The notes below the pieces were generated by a model. That model had not been told where the DNA came from and did not search any database. It was given only the letters and a program-made list of their open reading frames with translations. Positions 1 to 7,786 of a stretch of DNA of 8,677 nucleotides are shown here, one piece after another. The translations under genes were made by a program, and so were the position numbers. The DNA comes from Synergistota bacterium (GTDB lineage Bacteria > Synergistota > JAGHAJ01), in the NCBI GenBank assembly GCA_021161545.1, contig JAGHAJ010000202.1, positions 1 through 8,677 on the forward strand, in the 5' to 3' direction. Every line of letters begins with the position of its first letter. The stretch's first letter is position 1.

Positions 1-98
1 TCCTTGTAAAAGTGGTCAATGGCAAACGGGTCAAACCCAGCCTCTCTCATTTTGAAGAGCTTTTCTTTACGGACCCTTACGAGTTCGCTTTCTTCCAT
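1..98 (-). CDS. lysS: Lysyl-tRNA synthetase (class II), N-terminal fragment cut by the window edge
   Basis: Only the first 32 codons and two bases are present. The protein begins MEESELVRVRKEKL and continues through KMREAGFDPF. The pattern VRxxKLxxxRxxGxDPF is the N-terminal helix of bacterial class II LysRS, just ahead of its OB-fold anticodon-binding domain. The enzyme charges tRNA(Lys) in the cytoplasm. The ATG at 98-96 has a strong Shine-Dalgarno, GGAGGAG at 111-105, six bases upstream. That site lies inside the last codons of dus, and the lysS start overlaps the dus end by 22 bases, which points to translational coupling. A dus-lysS pair also fits neighbourhoods I know from Clostridia-like bacteria. 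The catalytic domain is outside the window, so the call rests on the N-terminal pattern plus context. Confidence 0.8.
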   Translation of the reverse strand, partial: MEESELVRVRKEKLFKMREAGFDPFAIDHFYK

Positions 99-1039
99 TC
101 TTTTCTCCTCCCCCTAAGAAACCTATAATTTATCACACTCTCATATCTATCAATTATATACCATACCTCAGCCCAGCTACCAGCCCTATTTATACCATCT
201 CTTATCTTCGAAGCGCCAGGTAAATCCCTTATGAACCAGGAGATAAATTTCTTCGTTTCTCTAAACGCCTTCTCTTGTCCCTTGAACTCTATATAATCGT
301 GCAAAAAGCCCCTTAATACAGAAAAAAATTCCTCTTTCGAAATCTCCCTTGAAGGGTCCCCATTCAGAAACCTTTTTATATCCTCGACAAGCCAAGGATT
401 TCCAAGAACACCCCTGGCAAGCATCACACCATCACAGCCCGCAGCTTCTATCATCTCTGCAGCATCTTCAACACTCATTACCCCTCCATTACCCACAACA
501 GGCACATCTAACATCTCTTTCACCTGCTTCAAAAAGGGAAGGTCAACCTCCTCGGCATACCCACCCTTAACGCTCCTTGCATGCACAGTAATAGCATCCA
601 CTCCCGCATCCCGAAGTGCAGCAACCACTCTCATCCCATCTTCACCATCTGCATACCAACCCTTGCGAATTTTCGCAGTAACAGGCACAGAAACCCTTTT
701 CTTTATAGCACTAACTATTTCATAAACCCTCTCTGGTTCCTTCAAAAGATACGCACCTTTTTTCTTCTTTACTACTTTAGGAATAGGACATCCGAGGTTA
801 ATATCTATAAGAATAGCTCCCTTACTCACAGCTATTTTCGCTGCCTCTGCCATTATCTCAGGCTCTCTCCCAAAGAGCTGAACGCCCACATTACACTCAT
901 CTTCTGCTATGTAGAGCATCTCCACAGACCTCTTTGTGCCACTAACAACCCCACGGTCGTTCAACATCTCCGTGAAGACGAGGTCCGCACCATACCTCAG
1001 CATAAGCCTTCTAAACACAATGTTCGTTACACCACTCAT
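77..1039 (-). CDS. dus: tRNA-dihydrouridine synthase (DusB-like); 5' end probably frameshifted
   Basis: This is a flavin (FMN) enzyme that reduces specific uridines in the tRNA D-loop to dihydrouridine using NAD(P)H. Numbering from the ATG at 1039, motifs run in family order: PMSGVT-type FMN loop at the start, NLGCPIPKV (81-89) with catalytic Cys84, VTAKIRKGW (120-128), TVHAR (151-155), GNGG (183-186) and ARGVLGNPW (208-216). The rest is the helical C-terminal tRNA-binding domain. As written the protein has 320 residues and lacks the first barrel strand. The in-frame codons just upstream encode SKRVIIAP, exactly the missing strand, yet that frame has no ATG, GTG or TTG before a stop at 1099-1097. 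A one-base change in the GGGG run at 1065-1068 would join it to ATG 1077 or GTG 1082. Which Dus subfamily it belongs to is less certain than the enzyme class. Confidence 0.92.
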   Translation of the reverse strand: MSGVTNIVFRRLMLRYGADLVFTEMLNDRGVVSGTKRSVEMLYIAEDECNVGVQLFGREPEIMAEAAKIAVSKGAILIDINLGCPIPKVVKKKKGAYLLKEPERVYEIVSAIKKRVSVPVTAKIRKGWYADGEDGMRVVAALRDAGVDAITVHARSVKGGYAEEVDLPFLKQVKEMLDVPVVGNGGVMSVEDAAEMIEAAGCDGVMLARGVLGNPWLVEDIKRFLNGDPSREISKEEFFSVLRGFLHDYIEFKGQEKAFRETKKFISWFIRDLPGASKIRDGINRAGSWAEVWYIIDRYESVINYRFLRGRRKEWKKANS

Positions 1040-1091
1040 CGGTGCAATAATAACCCTCTTACTGCCCCAGAATACATCCCACCAGCTAATA

Positions 1092-1856
1092 CTACTTCAC
1101 CCTCTCGTATATTATCCTCAAACCTTTCAGGGTAAGCTCTTTATCTATTACATCTATCACTTCTGTCTGTGTTGCAACAAGCTCTATAAGGCCGCCAGTA
1201 GCAACAACCTTAGCATTCTCGGAAAGCTCTTTCTTAAACCTCTTAACCATCCCTTCCACCATACCTGCAAATCCCATAACCAAGCCTGAGCGAATGCTGT
1301 CAACAACATTCCTACCTATACTACATGCAGGTACCTCTAACGACACACTCGGCAATCTCGCAGTATAGCTAAACAGGGCATCCCTTGATATCAGCAGACC
1401 AGGTGCTATTGCGCCACCTCTGTAAACTCCATCCTTATCTATCGCACAAAAGGTGGATGCCGTACCAAAGTCAACTACTATAACAGGTGCACCATAAATA
1501 AAGTAAGCAGCCACTGCGTTAACCAGCCTGTCTGCCCCAACTCCGGCAGGAGGATTGTAATCAACACGAATCCCCAAGTCCATATCTGCCCTTACGAATA
1601 TAGGTGTACTACTAAACAACTTCCTGCAGCACTCCTTAAGGTTTCTATCTATCTGAGGCACAACGCTCGAGACCATGATACCATCTATATAATCCGTAGA
1701 GATATGAGCTTGCCTAAGCAATGTGTCTAAGATAGCAAGATATTCATCTGACATTCTTTTTCTCTCTGTAGATATCCTCCAAGATGTCAGTAAGTTTTCG
1801 TCCTCAAACACACCCAACACTGTATTCGTATTACCTACATCCATTACCAACAGCAA
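1092..1856 (-). CDS. coaX: Type III pantothenate kinase
   Basis: CoaX phosphorylates pantothenate to 4'-phosphopantothenate, the first committed step of coenzyme A synthesis. The type III enzyme belongs to the ASKHA (actin-like ATPase) fold and is generally not feedback-inhibited by CoA. The 254 residues match family length. Signatures visible are DVGNTN (6-11, phosphate loop), NPPAGVGADR (101-110, pantothenate and catalytic Asp region), DFGTA (129-133), GGAIAPG (147-153), the IGRN...SIRSG stretch (180-191) and TGG (220-222). The start is TTG at 1856-1854: GGGGAGGTG at 1872-1864 sits seven bases before it, while the ATG at codon 5 is too far away. The gap to the trkH stop is 18 bases, so it lies within the murJ-lysS run. 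No CoaA or CoaW-type kinase gene is visible here. Confidence 0.96.
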   Translation of the reverse strand: MLLVMDVGNTNTVLGVFEDENLLTSWRISTERKRMSDEYLAILDTLLRQAHISTDYIDGIMVSSVVPQIDRNLKECCRKLFSSTPIFVRADMDLGIRVDYNPPAGVGADRLVNAVAAYFIYGAPVIVVDFGTASTFCAIDKDGVYRGGAIAPGLLISRDALFSYTARLPSVSLEVPACSIGRNVVDSIRSGLVMGFAGMVEGMVKRFKKELSENAKVVATGGLIELVATQTEVIDVIDKELTLKGLRIIYERVK

Positions 1857-1863
1857 TACAAAA

Positions 1864-1872
1864 CACCTCCCC
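1864..1872 (-). promoter_or_regulatory. Shine-Dalgarno that fixes the TTG start of coaX
   Basis: GGGGAGGTG lies seven bases before the TTG at 1856 and 19 bases before the first ATG at 1844. The spacing favours TTG. It follows the trkH stop (1877-1875) almost directly. Confidence 0.75.
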
Positions 1873-1874
1873 TA

Positions 1875-3320
1875 TTATACCTTCCTCCAAGAAGCCGGGA
1901 GCAACAAGACCAACACAGTGTATATCTCAAGCCTGCCAAGTAGCATACACACACTCAACAACCACTTACCTGCCATGGGGACAAACGCATAGTTCTGCGC
2001 TGGGCCAACACGTGCAAGACCAGGACCAATATTCCCCAACGTTGCAGCAACAGAAGATATAGCAGTTATCGTATCAAGGCCAAGGGAACTCATATATATG
2101 GTAGCTATTACAAACACAAGCATATAGAGTAGAAAAAAACTGTGTATATCAGCCACTATCTCCTCAGAGACGACCTCTTTGTTGAGAACAATAGGCATTA
2201 CTGCACGAGGGTGTATAAGTCTGTAAAGTCTCCTCACACCATCCTTAAGCAATATCATTATCCTTATATGCTTTATGGCACCCCCCGTTGAACCTGCACA
2301 ACCACCAACAAACATGAGAAACAGTAGGAAAAATTGTGAAAGATAAGGCCACTTACCAAAATCTGCTGTAGCATACCCTGTAGTAGTCATTATAGAAATT
2401 GCCTGAAAGGAAGCATATCTCAAATCCTGCCCAATAGTTGCATATACATGATGATACCACAGGTCAACCGTGATGAATAGAACAGAAATCGCCGTGAAGA
2501 CTGCATAAAAGATAAACTCTGCATCCTTATACACCTTTAACCTGCCCTTAAGAGCATAGTAGTGAAGTGAAAAGTTCGCACCAGCTATAAACATAAATAT
2601 TATTATCACTACATCCACATACACAGAATGATATGCACCAATGCTTGCATTCCGGGTTGAAAAACCACCTGTAGCCATCGTACCAAACATGTGACACAAC
2701 GATTCAAACGGATTCATTCCTCCCAGATAAAGGAGTAGCACTTCTGCAGCAGAGAGAACTATATATACAATCCAGAGAAGTTTTGCCGTCTCCTTTATAC
2801 GAGGACGTAGCTTCTCTGCAACAGGTCCAGGCACCTCTGCAGCAACAAGCTGCATACCACCAACACCGAGAACAGGAAGTATCGCAACAGATAGAAGTAT
2901 AATCCCCATACCACCAAGCCAGTGGGTAAAATCTCGCCAAAAGAGTATACCCAGAGGCGAACCCTCTATATGAGTTAGTACAGAAGCTCCCGTAGTGGTA
3001 AAGCCTGACATTGCCTCAAAGTAAGCATCTGTGAATGTAGGCAACACACCCGAAAACACGTAAGGAAGAGCACCAAACGCAGAAGCCAATAACCACCCAA
3101 ACGCTACTACTGCAAAACCTTCTTTCCTCCCAAGTTCACCCTCATCGCTACCCAAAAAAGAAAACAAAAACCCTGCACCTACTGTTACAGCCATGGAATA
3201 CATTAACGGAAGTATATCATTGCCATGATAATGAAATGCCCAAAACAACGGGAAAGACATACTAATACCCAAAAGAAGCAACAAACGACCAAGAAAGAAG
3301 AGAACTAATCTAATGTTCAT
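1875..3320 (-). CDS. trkH: TrkH-family potassium uptake channel subunit
   Basis: This is the integral membrane, ion-conducting subunit of a Trk/Ktr-type potassium uptake system. The 481 residues are a usual TrkH length. The four pore repeats can be followed by their filter loops: SGFTTTGAS (105-113), ATGGFST (216-222), MTTTGYAT (311-318) and TLGNIGPG (427-434). Each keeps the glycine expected in the potassium filter. GGMGIILL (136-143) and CAGSTGGAIK (341-350) are further family motifs, and the C-terminal RLEIYTVLVLL is typical. Hydrophobic segments fill most of the chain, consistent with two-helix pore repeats. The ATG is six bases after the trkA stop, and its likely ribosome site overlaps the trkA end. 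Genomic pairing with trkA matches their role as one complex. The choice between the names TrkH and KtrB is not settled by sequence alone. Confidence 0.95.
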   Translation of the reverse strand: MNIRLVLFFLGRLLLLLGISMSFPLFWAFHYHGNDILPLMYSMAVTVGAGFLFSFLGSDEGELGRKEGFAVVAFGWLLASAFGALPYVFSGVLPTFTDAYFEAMSGFTTTGASVLTHIEGSPLGILFWRDFTHWLGGMGIILLSVAILPVLGVGGMQLVAAEVPGPVAEKLRPRIKETAKLLWIVYIVLSAAEVLLLYLGGMNPFESLCHMFGTMATGGFSTRNASIGAYHSVYVDVVIIIFMFIAGANFSLHYYALKGRLKVYKDAEFIFYAVFTAISVLFITVDLWYHHVYATIGQDLRYASFQAISIMTTTGYATADFGKWPYLSQFFLLFLMFVGGCAGSTGGAIKHIRIMILLKDGVRRLYRLIHPRAVMPIVLNKEVVSEEIVADIHSFFLLYMLVFVIATIYMSSLGLDTITAISSVAATLGNIGPGLARVGPAQNYAFVPMAGKWLLSVCMLLGRLEIYTVLVLLLPASWRKV

Positions 3321-3326
3321 AAACCC

Positions 3327-4658
3327 TTACCCCACAAAAAGCTTCTCTACTTTGCCCACCTTAGATGTAGGAGCAAATACTATCACCCTATCATTACCCC
3401 ATATGCAGTCATCCCCTTTGGGTATAAAGACATTCTTGTCCCTCATAATAGCTCCTACAATGAAATCCTGTGAACCTTTGAGCTCTGAAAGATTCTTACC
3501 AACAATAGGAGCATCCTGAGAGACCGCTAATTCCAGAGCCTGAACATCTACACCCTCCAGATACACCCCATTGACAAATCCCCTTCTTCTGATAAACCTG
3601 AGTATTGCGGAAGTGACATCTACACGGGGATTGACTATAGAATCTATAGATAGATAGGGTAAGAGATTCATGTAATCTATCTTTCTAACGAGAGCTATAC
3701 TCTTCTTTGCACCAGCAGATTTCCCAAGCACAGCAGAAAGGAGATTCACCTCATCGTTCCTCGTCGTCGTGACAAATCCATCTACCTCACTAACCCCTTC
3801 TTTTATCAGAAACTCAAGGTCTGTACCATCACCATTGAGCACAACCACGTTGTGTAGTTCCATTGCAACCTTCTGACATTTTTCCCTATCCACATCTATT
3901 ACTTTTACGAAAGGGACACCTGCCATTGAAAGACTCCTTGCTACTCTAAATCCCACTTTACCACTACCCACAATCATAACGCTCTTTACTTCTTTCTTAA
4001 ATCTATCAAAATCAGCTGTCTTCCCCAGAACAAATACCTTATCACCCTTTAATATTACGTCATCTCCTCTGGGAATAAAGCTCTTACCATCCCTTACTAC
4101 GACTGCTACAAGGAAGACCCCCTTCCAACCCATATTCCCAAAATCTTTTAGCTTCATATTCTCAAGCATATGCCCTTCTCTTACATTTACCCCATACATC
4201 CTGAGATTTCCATCGAAGAAGTATGCAACCTGTATGGCAGAAGGCAAAGCCAGTAACTCAACAATTGCTTCAGATATAACTCTCTCAGGGCTCACAACAA
4301 AGTCTATCCCAAGTTCCTTGTGAGAGAATGTTGCATCTTTATCAGAATACCTAAGGTCCCTCATCCTTGCAACAGTAGTTGGAACCCCACGTTTCTTACC
4401 AAACATACAGGATACTATGTTTGTTTCATCACTATTTGCAACTGCTATTATCATATCCACGTCTGCACCGACACCTGCCTTTTCGAGGACACCAAGTCTC
4501 GAGCCACTACCCCTTACCGTCATAACATCAAGTCTCTCTCTTACACGAGATATTTTCTCCTCATCTATATCCACAACCACAACATCGTGCTCTTCAGACG
4601 ATAAAACCTTTGCAAGGTTAAATCCAACCTCTCCTGCACCAACAATCAGTATCTTCAT
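3327..4658 (-). CDS. trkA: TrkA, duplicated RCK-domain potassium channel regulator
   Basis: TrkA is the cytoplasmic peripheral subunit that binds nucleotides (NAD(H), ATP/ADP) and gates the TrkH channel. The chain has the full two-repeat build. From the ATG at 4658, the first Rossmann RCK_N starts KILIVGAGEVG (GAGEVG at 7-12) with its acidic VVDID strand end near 29-33. An RCK_C domain follows at about 140-213. The second RCK_N has GSGKVG at 231-236 and VIDVD at 253-257, and a second RCK_C runs from about 368 to the end. Length is 443 residues, full size. An in-frame TTG at 4664, directly after the murJ stop, would add two residues. I prefer the ATG because TrkA proteins normally begin with MKI and GGTGG lies nine bases before it. 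GAGG before the TTG makes that start possible too. Confidence 0.95.
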   Translation of the reverse strand: MKILIVGAGEVGFNLAKVLSSEEHDVVVVDIDEEKISRVRERLDVMTVRGSGSRLGVLEKAGVGADVDMIIAVANSDETNIVSCMFGKKRGVPTTVARMRDLRYSDKDATFSHKELGIDFVVSPERVISEAIVELLALPSAIQVAYFFDGNLRMYGVNVREGHMLENMKLKDFGNMGWKGVFLVAVVVRDGKSFIPRGDDVILKGDKVFVLGKTADFDRFKKEVKSVMIVGSGKVGFRVARSLSMAGVPFVKVIDVDREKCQKVAMELHNVVVLNGDGTDLEFLIKEGVSEVDGFVTTTRNDEVNLLSAVLGKSAGAKKSIALVRKIDYMNLLPYLSIDSIVNPRVDVTSAILRFIRRRGFVNGVYLEGVDVQALELAVSQDAPIVGKNLSELKGSQDFIVGAIMRDKNVFIPKGDDCIWGNDRVIVFAPTSKVGKVEKLFVG

Positions 4659-4664
4659 ACGCAA

Positions 4665-6230
4665 TTACCACCCCCTCAATCTCTGAACAAATAGTTCATA
4701 CACCACAGAGATGTACTTCCTTTCCTTAACCCTCAATAAGTATATCAGCAAGAGAAACATAGATATTCCCACAAAAACCGTTATAGACAATTTTACCAAT
4801 AAAATCCAACCATAACAATCCTTAATCCAGTAAGCATCAATAACATAAACGAGCGTCAACATTACCAGCCCAACCCCAAGAACTCTGAAAAGCGGGAAGA
4901 GAAATGCCCGCCATTTGAGCAAGCCCATTCTCCTCTTAAATATCATAAACAGCACTACAAAATTCAATGCAGACACAATAGAAGTGGCAAATGCAAGACC
5001 TCCAACATCCAAAACACGCATAAGCACATACGCCAAGACAAAATTCAATCCCACCATAAAAGCACCAACCTTAACCGGTGTTTTGGTATCATAGACTGCA
5101 TAAAATGCCTTGAGTATAAGATTCAAGTATGCCATAAAGGGCAACCCTGCCGCATAGAAGCAGAGGGCAAACGCGGTATGATTCACTGCCCAATCTCCAA
5201 ACTCCCCTCTGGCAAACAAAAGTCTTATAATAGGTTTACCCAATACTGCAAGCCCAATAGCAGCAGGAACAACTATAAAGCTAACAAACGCAAGACCATC
5301 CGTTAAGGCATCAACAAACTCAGAGGGTTCATTTTGAGCACTATGCCTTGAAAGAGTGGGAAAGATAGCGGTTGATATCGCAATCCCAAACACCCCCATG
5401 GGTAACAACACAAGCCTCAGTGCATAGTTCAACACAGATATGCTACCAGAAGCAAGTAAAGAGGCAAGTACTCTGTCTATTATGATGTCAAGCTGAGTGA
5501 CTGCAAGGCCAAAAACATAGGGTAACATGAGCTTACCTATTTGTAAAATATCAGGATTACGAAAGTCCAGAATAAACCTGTATCTATATCCTTCCCTGTA
5601 TAATAGGGGCACCTGTATAAAAAACTGCAAACCTCCCCCGATCATCACAGCAATTCCCAGTAGTACAATAGCCCAACTCACTTTTCCAAAGAATAGCATG
5701 ATGGTTATAATCGATACGTTAAGCATGGCTGGTGCAAATGCTGGAACAAAGAACTTACCCAGCGCATTCAGGATACCCATGGAGATTGCAGCAAGACTCA
5801 TAAAAACTATAAAAGGGAACATCAAGCGGGTAAGTCTAACTGCAAGCAGGTGGGTGGATTCAACAAATCCCGGTGCTATAAACTTTACGATCCAAGGCGC
5901 AAATACTTCTCCCACAGAGACTATAATGGCAAAGAGTAAGAGCATAATATTTATTAGAATGTTAACGGTATCCCATGCCTGCTCTTTTTCCCCACTCACA
6001 ATCCTCTTGGTGAAAACAGGTATAAAAGCAGCGCTCAACGCACCTTCTGCAAGTAACCTCCTGAGTAGATTGGGTATAGTGTACGCTACCAGAAATGCAT
6101 CAAACTGGGCAGTAGCACCAAAAAGTGCTGCAACGATTATATCTCTACACAGCCCCAACACCCTGCTTATGAGCGTGGCCACCATCATGGCACCTGCAGA
6201 TTTTACCAAGAAAGAAGTCTTAGAAGGCAC
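4665..6230 (-). CDS. murJ: Lipid II flippase MurJ (MviN family)
   Basis: MurJ is a MOP-superfamily membrane protein that moves lipid II from the inner to the outer face of the cytoplasmic membrane for peptidoglycan synthesis. From the GTG start it has 521 residues, close to the usual 510-530. The chain is a series of hydrophobic helices consistent with 14 membrane segments. Family signatures are SRVLGLCRD (22-30), the FDAF acidic site (43-46), and LLRRLLAEGALSAAFIPVF (55-73) with the conserved arginines and AEGA. Further on are LNYALRLVLLPMGVFGIA and the FPTLSRH loop. GTG 6230 is preferred because GGAGGT (6242-6237) lies six bases before it. A TTG at 6248 falls in a terminator U-tract and has no ribosome site. 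It is the first gene of the run to lysS; trkA starts seven bases after its stop. Confidence 0.95.
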   Translation of the reverse strand: MPSKTSFLVKSAGAMMVATLISRVLGLCRDIIVAALFGATAQFDAFLVAYTIPNLLRRLLAEGALSAAFIPVFTKRIVSGEKEQAWDTVNILINIMLLLFAIIVSVGEVFAPWIVKFIAPGFVESTHLLAVRLTRLMFPFIVFMSLAAISMGILNALGKFFVPAFAPAMLNVSIITIMLFFGKVSWAIVLLGIAVMIGGGLQFFIQVPLLYREGYRYRFILDFRNPDILQIGKLMLPYVFGLAVTQLDIIIDRVLASLLASGSISVLNYALRLVLLPMGVFGIAISTAIFPTLSRHSAQNEPSEFVDALTDGLAFVSFIVVPAAIGLAVLGKPIIRLLFARGEFGDWAVNHTAFALCFYAAGLPFMAYLNLILKAFYAVYDTKTPVKVGAFMVGLNFVLAYVLMRVLDVGGLAFATSIVSALNFVVLFMIFKRRMGLLKWRAFLFPLFRVLGVGLVMLTLVYVIDAYWIKDCYGWILLVKLSITVFVGISMFLLLIYLLRVKERKYISVVYELFVQRLRGW

Positions 6231-6236
6231 CTTTAA

Positions 6237-6242
6237 ACCTCC
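6237..6242 (-). promoter_or_regulatory. Shine-Dalgarno that fixes the GTG start of murJ
   Basis: GGAGGT lies six bases before GTG 6230. Choosing the longer open frame from TTG 6248 would put this perfect ribosome site inside the coding sequence, so the shorter start is better supported. Confidence 0.8.
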
Positions 6243-6246
6243 AAAC

Positions 6247-6276
6247 AAAAAAGGGTGAGAGTATATCTCACCCTTT
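6247..6276 (-). terminator. Intrinsic terminator after the radical SAM gene
   Basis: Read on the minus strand, AAAGGGTGAGA (6276-6266) pairs perfectly over 11 bp with TCTCACCCTTT (6260-6250) across a five-base loop. A run of six T (6252-6247) overlaps the end of the stem and follows it. This is a classic Rho-independent terminator, 35 bases after the radical SAM stop codon. Its U-tract ends only four bases before the murJ ribosome site. On the plus strand the stem is followed only by TTTAATAG, so it is unlikely to act well in that direction. Confidence 0.88.
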
Positions 6277-6310
6277 AATAGTTACAGTAATATATTGACA
6301 AACAATTACC

Positions 6311-7783
6311 TCACTTTGTTAAAACTTCTTCTACTTTCTCCTTTTTTCTCCTTTCCTCCACTTCTCTCCTCCTACGCATAAACCTTTCATAGTTGTAAGG
6401 TTTATCTTCCTTACTAAGGAGTTTCATGTAAAGCGGCAGGTCCTCATTTTCCCATACAGGATCGAATATCTCTTTCACCCTTCTCGCATACTCATCCAGT
6501 TTGGGTGCCAAAGGACCTAAAAGCATTTCTGCTCCTGGATGAGTGGGGTGAGCCCCCGTTTCTTTCACTATCCTCCTAAGAACCCACGGGTGGTCTATAA
6601 TCATACAAGGCCTTGTAAGATTATCATCGTCATAGGGTGCTGCTTCTCTGATTTTAGTAAAAAATGGGCTCTTCAGTATTTCTACAAGGCTCTTCTCATG
6701 GATATTGTCAGTAGCAAAATGTGCAAATACACACGGCTCAACATCTCCAGTAGCAACAATGTGCATATATCTTTCTCCTGCTGCCATACAACCATCTACA
6801 TACAGACCGTCATTCCAGAAGTCTCCAAGAAATATCGGTTTAGTTCTGCGATACTCACGCACCCTTTCGCGTAGCAACGCTCTCTGTTCAGGTGTAGCCA
6901 TGTACTCAAGGTCAGGCGTATCCCCAGTAGGAATATACTGGAAGTACCATCCAACTTTTGCTCCCTTACTTATCATAAAATCTATAAACTCCTCACTGGA
7001 TATGGCTTCAGTACTTGTCCTCGTGGCAGTAGCCGAAAACCCAAAAAGGACTCCTTCTTCTCTTAATATATCCATTGCCTCCATAACCCTGTCGTACACG
7101 CCCTTTCCTCTACGCCAGTCGGTTTCTTCCTTGGAACCTTCTATGCTTATCATGGGAGCAACATTTCCAAGTTCCACGAGGCGCTTCGCCACATCTCTTG
7201 TTATAAGTGTTCCATTGGTATATAACTGGAAATAGGCATCATTGTGCTTTTCCCAGATATCAAACATATCTTTTCTTGTGAATATCTCACCACCAGACAT
7301 GGTAAAGAAATACATACCAAGTTCTTTTGCTTCTGTTATAATTCTGTCCACATCTTCAAAACTAAGCTCCTCAGAGCGAGGATACTTGGCAGCATAACAT
7401 CCTTTACACCTCAGATTACACTTCATCGTAGGGCTAATTACCATAAAGTATGGCAGATGAACGTTGTATTCCTTCTCTTTTTTATCCCTTATACCCCTAC
7501 CTATTATCATCGAATTGACGAGCAGATTTATAACAAGTTTATTTCTGCAATTTGGATGAAGATCTTTGAATATGCTCCTCCACAAAACATAGAACGGATG
7601 ATTCTGATCTGCCATATCTGCAATACCCCTAAAGGTTTCTCTATGAAACTTGGTGGGAGACATCCTCGAAAGAAGCAAAAACACTTTCTTTACATGTGCA
7701 TCAGATGCCTTAGAGAGAAAGGCTGCTACACCTTTCATTACTCGCGCAGAAACATATCCCTTTGCCCTGGTAAGAATATCCAC
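6311..7783 (-). CDS. Uncharacterised radical SAM protein with a SPASM-like C-terminal region
   Basis: The 490 residues carry the radical SAM signature CNLRCKGC (Cys122, 126, 129), which binds the 4Fe-4S cluster that cleaves S-adenosylmethionine. SGGEIF (163-168) is the SAM-binding GGE motif, and the LYTNGTLI (187-194) and ISIEG (212-216) strands fit the barrel. The C-terminal part has DGCMAAGERYMHI (330-342), GDVEPCVF (346-353) and RPCMIIDHP (391-399). Its cysteines 332, 351 and 393 are placed like a SPASM or twitch auxiliary cluster, but only three are present. A helical N-terminal stretch of about 105 residues and a very basic tail (about 465-490) flank the core. GTG 7783 is the start, with AAGGGGGG (7798-7791) seven bases before it. 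It sits three bases behind the phasin-like gene and ends at a terminator. The substrate is unknown. It has no peptide-precursor neighbour of the kind seen for peptide-modifying SPASM enzymes. Confidence 0.88.
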   Translation of the reverse strand: MDILTRAKGYVSARVMKGVAAFLSKASDAHVKKVFLLLSRMSPTKFHRETFRGIADMADQNHPFYVLWRSIFKDLHPNCRNKLVINLLVNSMIIGRGIRDKKEKEYNVHLPYFMVISPTMKCNLRCKGCYAAKYPRSEELSFEDVDRIITEAKELGMYFFTMSGGEIFTRKDMFDIWEKHNDAYFQLYTNGTLITRDVAKRLVELGNVAPMISIEGSKEETDWRRGKGVYDRVMEAMDILREEGVLFGFSATATRTSTEAISSEEFIDFMISKGAKVGWYFQYIPTGDTPDLEYMATPEQRALLRERVREYRRTKPIFLGDFWNDGLYVDGCMAAGERYMHIVATGDVEPCVFAHFATDNIHEKSLVEILKSPFFTKIREAAPYDDDNLTRPCMIIDHPWVLRRIVKETGAHPTHPGAEMLLGPLAPKLDEYARRVKEIFDPVWENEDLPLYMKLLSKEDKPYNYERFMRRRREVEERRKKEKVEEVLTK

Positions 7784-7786
7784 GAG

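Noticed and set aside
5527-6258. Long open frame on the plus strand opposite murJ, about 240 codons
   Set aside because: It is exactly antisense to strongly conserved murJ codons, has no recognisable motifs, and its composition is what the opposite strand of a membrane protein produces.
6295-6323. TTGACA on the plus strand as a promoter reading toward the radical SAM gene in antisense
   Set aside because: The hexamer 17 bases downstream (GTTAAA) is a poor -10 box and no plus-strand gene follows.
6705-7235. Open frames on the plus strand opposite the radical SAM gene
   Set aside because: They run antisense to conserved motifs of the real gene and lack domain signatures or convincing ribosome sites.
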